Assembly: GCF_000203815.1 (NCBI RefSeq)
Contig: NW_004457639.1
Span: forward strand, 1-64,000
Reading direction: 5' to 3'
DNA from: Cavenderia fasciculata
Lineage: Eukaryota > Evosea > Eumycetozoa > Acytosteliales > Cavenderiaceae
Length of the DNA: 64,000 nt
In this document: piece by piece, positions 57,201 through 64,000 of the stretch
Numbering within the stretch: the stretch's first letter is position 1
Layout of the letters: each line of letters opens with the position of its first letter
Program-made: the position numbers and the translations under genes
The notes under the pieces: generated by a model
Database searches by the model: none
What the model saw: the letters and a program-made list of their open reading frames with translations, nothing else
What the model was told of the DNA's origin: nothing

Positions 57201-58644
57201 TTATTCCCATTCACTTGAATCACTATCAGAATCACTATCAGAATCTTGTTGTTTTTTGTTTTTACTAGATTTCTTGGTTGATGCGATACTTGTTCTTCTT
57301 CTAGAGAGAGCCAAAATAAGATCATTCATAATGCTCTTTGGTTGTTCCTCTTCAACCACCTCGGCAACAAGAGGCTTCTCAGCTGGTTCTTGGGCCTTTT
57401 TGAGACGATTCTTGTGACCTTTTCTAATATCGGCAAGAAGATTTCCAATTGCAGATCCATCTGTATTTTGGTCGTCTGCTTGTTCATTGTCACTGTCGTC
57501 TTGGAGTGTAGTTGGAAGAGATGCAGACATTTTTGGTGGTGGAGGTGGTGGAGGTGGAGGTGGAGCACCACTTGGAGGAGGTGGTGGAGGTGGTGGTGGT
57601 GGAGGTGCTCCAGTTGTTGGTGGAAGATTAGTATTCATAATATTAGTATTGTTGTTGTTGATGTTGTTATTGTACACTGGTGGTTGAGATGCTGTAGTAG
57701 ATGAAGATGGCATTGCTTCACTGCTTTCAAAGATTGGTAATGCCGAACTAACTTGATTGGATGGTGCAATAGTTGAATTGCTATCGCCAACAACCCAACC
57801 AATATTCTCGGCAACACCACGAAGTGGAAGTGCACTTGGAAAGTCGTATGATGGTAGTTCAGCTGGATTAATGACAGTCTTGTAGTTGACGTTGCCACCC
57901 TCGACACTGGGGAGTACATCACCCTTTTCAACAGTGACGGGTGCAGCATGAAGAATCTTTTTCTTGTCACCCAATAATAGAGGAGCTCCATCCTCACCAG
58001 TGACGCCACCACCCGACAAATTGTCCAATGTATTTGAATATTTCTTGTATGGGTTTTCCTGAGTATTGAATAAAAGCAAATTCGATATACTTGGAATATG
58101 ACTTGGTAAATGTCCCAACCCTTCCTTTACCGATATTTCCTTACTTGCTGCATCAATACTCTTTTCAATAAATACCAAATCATTTACCTCTAAAAATATA
58201 TCTTCATTTTTTCTTTTCTATAAAAAGAATTAAAAAAATTAATTTGTTTCTTTTTTTTTTTCTATTTTTTTTTTCTATTTTTTTTTTACTTACAACATCA
58301 TGTAAATTATAATGAGAAGGTTTAAATGGTAATCTTGCTTTATCAGCATATAGAGGATTATAGTCTGGCCATTTCTTTTCAGTTGGGTATTTTGCACTAC
58401 TAAACACAGTAATGGCACTTTTACTTCCTACCACTTGATTGACTCTATATTGTACGTTGTTTAGACGACCTGTAATACCCTCCATTCTATTTCTTTCATG
58501 TTGTATACGGTTGCTAATCGATGAATAAACATCTGCAAACACCTTGTCCAATTTATCTAAAGCATCTACTATTTGATTGATAGATTCTGGTTCTCTTAAA
58601 CCATTACAAACTACCGGTACTTGATAGATTTGTGCTGATGACAT
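57201..58644 (-). CDS. wshA: WASH complex subunit 1 (WASH nucleation-promoting factor)
   Basis: Two exons, 58644-58294 and 58187-57201, phase 0; 445 residues. WASH activates Arp2/3 on endosomes and, in Dictyostelium, drives recycling of V-ATPase from lysosomes. The N-terminal WAHD1 domain begins IYQVPVVCNGLREPESI with ALDKLDKVFADVYSSI and KYPTEKKWPDYNPL. A Pro run (about 310-335) is followed by a VCA region: the V-like IGNLLADIRKGHKNRLKK, the C-like SIMNDLILALSRRRTSI and the acidic end with the Arp2/3-contacting Trp, DSDSSEWE. The second-exon acceptor is a tandem AGAG; only the downstream AG keeps the frame. The WIP-like actin regulator lies 5 kb away. Confidence 0.93.
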
Positions 58645-58890
58645 TCTTCTTTTAAAAAAAAGAGATAGAGAGAGAGAGATAACTGTAATTTAATGAAAAT
58701 GAAACCTATAGTTTTAAAAAAAAAAACATATGAAGCCTCACTTTTGAGAGAAACCGAATGAAAAATCTCCACATATATTGTATTTTTCAGATGCTTTTTC
58801 GGTCTTTGCCAGGTGTTCAACTTTTTGACCAAAAAGGGGGCGACTCCTTACAAAGAAGAAAGTATAAATAAATTAAATGAAACAATATCT

Positions 58891-59748
58891 TTATTGCGAT
58901 GGTTCCAATTGATTAAAATATTTAGCAACAATTGTGAAAAGTATATTGACAATTGGTAGTAATGGGTCTTCGAGAGTGAGAATCTTTGAACGTATAGTGG
59001 CGAGTCGTCTGAGAAGTGACCTGAGATTGGCACTTGTATCGGCGTCGATTGGTTTTTCCAACACTGCCAACAATGTATAAAACCAAACATACCTTTCCAT
59101 TGTCAACTCTTTATTCTCTAACCATTCTACATGATACTCTATCAATTGAAGTGTTAAAACATGATCAATATGTAATAAGAATTGTAATGTTGGTTGATTT
59201 CCTTCAATATTATTAGAACTATTATTATTATTATTATTATTTTGATTATTTTGATTATTATTATTAAATTGATTTCCAAAACAATAAATATACCAAGATC
59301 TTTTATCATTTTGATGAGGTAATTTTATTATTTCATGAGGAGCAGTTGGAGTAGGAGTATTACAAAGAGTATGATTTAAACATTGACGATGATTTGAAAA
59401 TCCCTCCAAGAATTGGTCAACCCAATCATCAGAGGGAACAAGATGAGCAAGACACTGCGCAATCTGTGGAGGAGGTGTAAAATAGGTGTTTGAAGGTCTC
59501 CTCATACCAACAGGCAACTTTGTCAAATCTATATCTGCTACTACCACCTTGGGACATCTCTTTGCTGCATATCGTACACGACGAAGATACTCTTCACCAG
59601 TCAATGGTTCTTCATCAAAATTAATCATCGTACTATCATCATCTAAATCTCCCAAATCAAATGCTCTTTGTTGAAATCCTTCATCACTACTGTCACTATC
59701 ACTATCTTCTTGATAATATTCTTCTTCTTCTATTGAATCTATTTCCAT
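58891..59748 (-). CDS. gemin2: Gemin2 (SIP1), SMN complex component
   Basis: Single exon, 285 residues. Gemin2 holds the Sm pentamer during snRNP assembly. The family signature YLRRVRYAAKRCPKVVVADID lies near 54-75, after an acidic N-terminus. SDDWVDQFLEGFSNHR, then an Asn-rich insert, then LHIDHVLTLQLIEYHVEWLE and YVWFYTLLAVLEKP, LRSLLRRLATIRSKI match the C-terminal helical half. Length is close to human GEMIN2 (280). A CT tract precedes the start on the coding strand. Confidence 0.93.
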   Translation of the reverse strand: MEIDSIEEEEYYQEDSDSDSSDEGFQQRAFDLGDLDDDSTMINFDEEPLTGEEYLRRVRYAAKRCPKVVVADIDLTKLPVGMRRPSNTYFTPPPQIAQCLAHLVPSDDWVDQFLEGFSNHRQCLNHTLCNTPTPTAPHEIIKLPHQNDKRSWYIYCFGNQFNNNNQNNQNNNNNNNSSNNIEGNQPTLQFLLHIDHVLTLQLIEYHVEWLENKELTMERYVWFYTLLAVLEKPIDADTSANLRSLLRRLATIRSKILTLEDPLLPIVNILFTIVAKYFNQLEPSQ

Positions 59749-60079
59749 CTCTCTCTCTCTCTAAACTCTTTCTTTCTCTTAATTATTATTATTAATCTTT
59801 TTTAAACAAATTTGAAACTGACAATAGAGATTTGGTGTCTTTTAAAAGAACTTCTTCTTCTTTTCTTTTTTTTATCAACTGATACCTTTTCTACAATTCA
59901 AAGTGTATTTAATAATGACTAAAGAATGATGGTGTTGTCCAAAAAGGATGAATATAATTAATTAAGAGTCGGAGGAGGTCTTATTAATTAAATTATTTAA
60001 ATTTTAAAAGAGTCGACGAACTTATATATGAATGAAAGATATTTCATTTCATTGTATTATAGCAATTTAGAGATAAAAC

Positions 60080-60998
60080 ATGTTGGGAAGATATATAATT
60101 AATAAACAACCAATAATAATAAGATTGAATAATCTATTATTAAATAGTAATAAGAAGAAGACAACATCTGATATCAGTACTACTTGTTCTTTCTACTATC
60201 AACCAAAAATAACTTTAACCAACAACAACAACAATAGATTGTCGTCATTATTTATAAATAGTCATAAACAAGAATACACATTTAAATATAGTACTTCTAC
60301 AACAAATCATAAACATCATCAAAGATCATGTTGGTCATGCAAGATGAATGTTGAACCAAAAGAATTCTTTTGTTCAATATGTAATGTTGTACAAGCTCCA
60401 CATCAAAGAATTAATCCATTTGATATATTTTCAATGTAAATATCCTATCTAGAGAGATAGATATCTATCTCTTACTTTATCTAACTTTCTTTTTCTTTTC
60501 TTTTCTTTTTTTGTTTTACCTACTAGTAAGCCAGAATATAATGTTGATTTAAAAGATATATCAAATAGATTTAAACAATTACAAAAGAAATTACATCCTG
60601 ATCTTTTCCAAACTCTATCAAAAAAGGAACAAGATTTATCAAAAGATCAAGCAACTGCATTAAATGGAGCATATAATATACTTAGATCACCATTTCTTCG
60701 TGCCGAGTTTATGTTGAATGACAAGGGACTTGACCTTGAAAATGTTAGTGACGTTGATCCAGAAGTATTGATGGAGATTTTGGAAATTAGAGAAGAGATT
60801 GAAGCTGCCGAGGAAAATGAAGATGCAATCAAAGAAATTGCCCATACCAACAGACAAAAGATGAATCAAGTTGAAAAGAAACTAGATCAATTATTTAAAG
60901 AAAATAATTATGATGAAGCTCTAAATCAAGCTGTCTATTTACGTTATCTTACTCGTATTCAAGAAGAAGTTCATAAAAAACTTGGTTTTCATGTCTAA
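60080..60998 (+). CDS. hscB: HscB (HSC20) mitochondrial iron-sulphur co-chaperone
   Basis: Two exons, 60080-60435 and 60527-60998; 275 residues. HscB recruits Hsp70 to the Fe-S scaffold ISCU. The basic, Asn-rich N-terminus is a likely mitochondrial presequence. A tetracysteine motif CWSC...CSIC (about residues 90-106) is typical of metazoan-type HscB. The J domain follows, with KLHPDLF carrying HPD, then the C-terminal three-helix scaffold-binding domain (LRAEFMLNDKG, DPEVLMEILEIREEIEAA, YLRYLTRIQEEV). Confidence 0.95.
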
Positions 60999-61114
60999 AA
61001 TCAAAATAAATAAATAATATAAATATATACATTTTTTTTGTTATTTAAATATTCTTTTTATTATTATTTATTATTTATTATTTGTCTTTTGTTTTGTTTT
61101 AGTTTAAATTTTAT

Positions 61115-62759
61115 CTAGGGACATTTCTTTTCAACAAGAGGACGACCAAATTCTTCCCATTCAGATTTTGACATCCACATTTGTTGGAATGAACCCAATG
61201 AACCTAGAATGGAACCACCAATCCAAACTGAATATTTACGCTCTGTTACATTTGGTGTAACGACCTTTACCTTTCCAAAGGCATGTGACAATTCGCCCAA
61301 TTCATAATAGAGACGATCCGAGAAACCTTGGAACAGAGTATTGCCACCAGATACGACGAGATTGGCAATCAACTCCTTTCTAATATCAGAGTCACTCTTT
61401 TCAACACTTTCATAGATCATCTTTTGTAGCGATTGGTATGGTGTTGCTGGTTTCTCCAAATCATTCAATGGTATTGGATTAAATATTAATTCTGGAATAT
61501 GGAATCTATCTGATCCAACTTCTAATAAATTACCATCTGGTAATTCATATGGTACTGTTGCAACTGTACTAATACTAAAATAAAAATAAAAATTAATACA
61601 AAATAAATATTAATGATTTCTTTGTTTCCTTTTTACTTACTCTTCACCAAGGAATGAAGTTGAAACTCTAAAAGCAGATTCTTTGGCATCACGAATAGTT
61701 TCCAAAGTATGATATTTCTTGAATGATTCTGTAAGATCTGGCATATCGATTGGAGTGACACTATATTCTCCAGGTTTGATTTCTTGTTTTTTAATTAAAT
61801 TGTATGGTAGAATCTTGATTTGTTTCTCTGATAATATTCTATAATATTCTTCTGTTAATTTATTTCCTGCTAAATTACTTTTTACAACAGCTTAAAAAGA
61901 AATGGAAAGGAAATGAAAGGAAAGGAATTAATATTATATACATTCTTTTTTTCTTTTTCTTTTTCTTTTTACCATTTTTAATTGCATAACCATCATGAAC
62001 TGGTACAATGGTAGTAACACCACCACCAGAATCAACAACCAAAGAAGTAGCTTTACAACTTGCAAATGAAGTAAGAACAGCATTATTCGATATAAATACA
62101 GCAGGAGTATGGAATTTCTCAAACATAATCTCTGATACTCGTTCTCTAATTTGTCGTGTATTGTATGCTGGCTCTGACAATAGTATTGGATGTTCAGCTG
62201 GATTGATATTTAATTGTTCATGAAATGCATGACTCCAAATATGTTCCATTGCATCCCAATCTTTAACTAGAAATAGAAAGGAAATAGTATTTGCATTAAT
62301 AAAGACTGTATTTACTCTTTCTCTCGATCTCTCAATCTCTCAGTTCAGTCTTCTTCCTCTTTCTTTCTCTTTGCTCTTTACATACTTAGACCTTCAGATA
62401 AAGGTGATTGAATCTCCATATGTTGTCTTTTATAAGAGATTGCATTATGACCTGTATAATATGTTTTCTTTACATCTGGATCTAAATCTTCTCCATCGCC
62501 AATTGCTTTTTGATATGAACCAACCATACCATCTTTACCATATGTATATGTTATTCCTACACTCTAAAAAAGTAAGTAAAAGAGAGTGAATAGAAAGGTT
62601 CAATTGAGAGAGAGATAGAGATGACTTGAGTCGTCGTCTTTGAGAACAACATACAGTAGGGAATACAGTAGGAGTATCTAATCCAGCATAACCTGATTTC
62701 GTTGTACAAGTTCCTACATCTACTACAACTGCAGAAATATCATCACCTGCACTATACAT
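61115..62759 (-). CDS. arp4: Actin-related protein Arp4 (BAF53/ACTL6)
   Basis: Five exons on the minus strand: 62759-62655, 62563-62386, 62266-61973, 61890-61641 and 61574-61115; 428 residues, against 429 in human ACTL6A. Arp4 is a nuclear subunit of SWI/SNF, INO80 and NuA4-type complexes. ISAVVVDVGTCTTKSGYAG at the N-terminus, HPILLSEPAYNTRQIRE, SLVVDSGGGVTTIVPVHDGYAI, VVSGGNTLFQGFSDRL and the C-terminal WIGGSILGSLGSFQQMW ... EKKCP all match the family. The nucleotide-binding loop is DVGTCTT and the second is DSGGG, so ATP contact is plausible. Stop is TAG, a minority choice in this window. Confidence 0.95.
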
Positions 62760-63526
62760 CTCTCTCTCTCTGATCTTTTTTAGTAACCTCAGACAGACTC
62801 AATGTTGATAGAGAACTTCAATCAACACAATGAATCAGTGATCGGCTCACCCCAAAATTCATTTTTTTCTACTTTTTTTTTTTTTTTTTCTCTTTGCCTA
62901 TAGGCTGTAATATTGTGTATTAAATTTAGTATTAGAAGTTTATTATTCTTTCTATTTTTTACTATAGTAAATCATCTTTCCCAGAAAATTTTCTGACTCA
63001 AATTATTATTATATTTAATTATAAAATTTTATCTTTTTAAAGAGAAAGATAAAGAAAAAGAAGGAGAGTGAGTGGGATTAAATTTCAATTTCAATCTCAA
63101 AAGTATAATTATAAATTCTAATATTAATATTATTCTACATTTTTCCAGATTAAATTACAAATTATGATTCCCGTTGTTCCCAACTTTTTAATCGGGGTTT
63201 GGCATTCCAGAGTAGGGTGTTGGAAAAGTTAACGTTTATTTTTTTTTTTTTGTTTTTCTTTTTTTTCTCAGCACAGGTCCTCCTCTCCTCACTTTTTGTG
63301 GATTACATATATTATAGTGGCTGATCCCATTCTTTTCTCTTTAAAAGGAATCCCTTTCTTCTTTGTTATATTAATAGAAATCAAGTCAACTCTAGACTTG
63401 AATATTCTATATAAAGAGTGAGAAAGAGGAAGTAATTTGTTTACTCTTTTATTTATTTATTTAATATATATATTTATACACACAGATACAATATATATAC
63501 ATAGAGAGAGAGAGAGAGAGAGAGAG
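62760..63526. other. Intergenic region between arp4 and the last gene
   Basis: Divergent spacer, AT-rich with T tracts at about 62872-62890 and 63240-63252. An (AG)n tract at 63503-63526 abuts the start codon at 63527. No gene or known RNA was recognised. Confidence 0.45.

Positions 63527-64000
<474 letters not shown>

Overview
The window reads as nuclear DNA of a dictyostelid social amoeba (group inferred, species not determined). Intergenic and intron DNA is very AT-rich. Introns are short (about 50-125 bp), GT-AG and AT-rich. Proteins carry long Asn, Gln, Thr and Ser runs encoded by AAT, CAA, ACA/ACT and TCA repeats, and nearly all genes stop with TAA (TAG in the ELAV-like and Arp4 genes). 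I could build about 34 protein-coding genes; the spliced models given here keep one open frame across every junction. No rRNA, tRNA, CRISPR or transposon with coding capacity was recognised.

Layout. 0.8-7.7 kb: an Asn-rich zinc-binding protein with a degenerate WRKY-like fold, a bacterial-type cyclopropane fatty acid synthase with a broken partial copy upstream of it, the decapping enzyme Dcp2, and a 57-residue orphan. 7.7-10.2 kb: a long intergenic stretch rich in palindromes and G/C-boxes. 10.2-21.7 kb: endomembrane genes (Vti1 SNARE, LAMTOR5, AP-4 epsilon), a farnesylatable class A Hsp40, and a heavily glycosylated type I membrane protein with a dileucine sorting signal. 21.9-31.3 kb: LRR protein, metallophosphoesterase, choline transporter-like protein, DUF4291 protein, an orphan possibly papain-fold protein, and the RBM39-like splicing factor. 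32.1-43.9 kb: a small four-exon orphan, an MFS transporter, a type I arginine methyltransferase, Pex10, Got1, the mitochondrial Hsp70 escort protein Zim17/Hep1 and an ELAV-like RNA-binding protein. 44.7-49.7 kb: two secreted proteins (one with a CBM49 cellulose-binding domain), an ankyrin-like dictyostelid protein and the NEDD8 E2 Ubc12. 51.3-64 kb: a WIP/verprolin-like protein, a winged-helix-like nuclear protein, WASH1, Gemin2, HscB, Arp4/BAF53, and the start of an Asn-repeat gene with an in-frame TGA.

How the genes relate. Several fall into shared cell functions: vesicle traffic and endolysosome (Vti1, LAMTOR5, AP-4 epsilon, Got1, WASH1, the dileucine protein), Arp2/3 actin control (WIP-like, WASH1), RNA metabolism (Dcp2, RBM39-like, ELAV-like, Gemin2), and mitochondrial chaperones (Zim17/Hep1, HscB). 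As is usual for eukaryotes, adjacency alone is weak evidence of joint regulation. Several genes begin with a tiny first coding exon (3, 10, 10, 22, 31 or 35 nt), so simple ORF scanning misses or truncates them; the LAMTOR5 gene and the genes at 7.5 and 32.1 kb were assembled by joining exons by eye.
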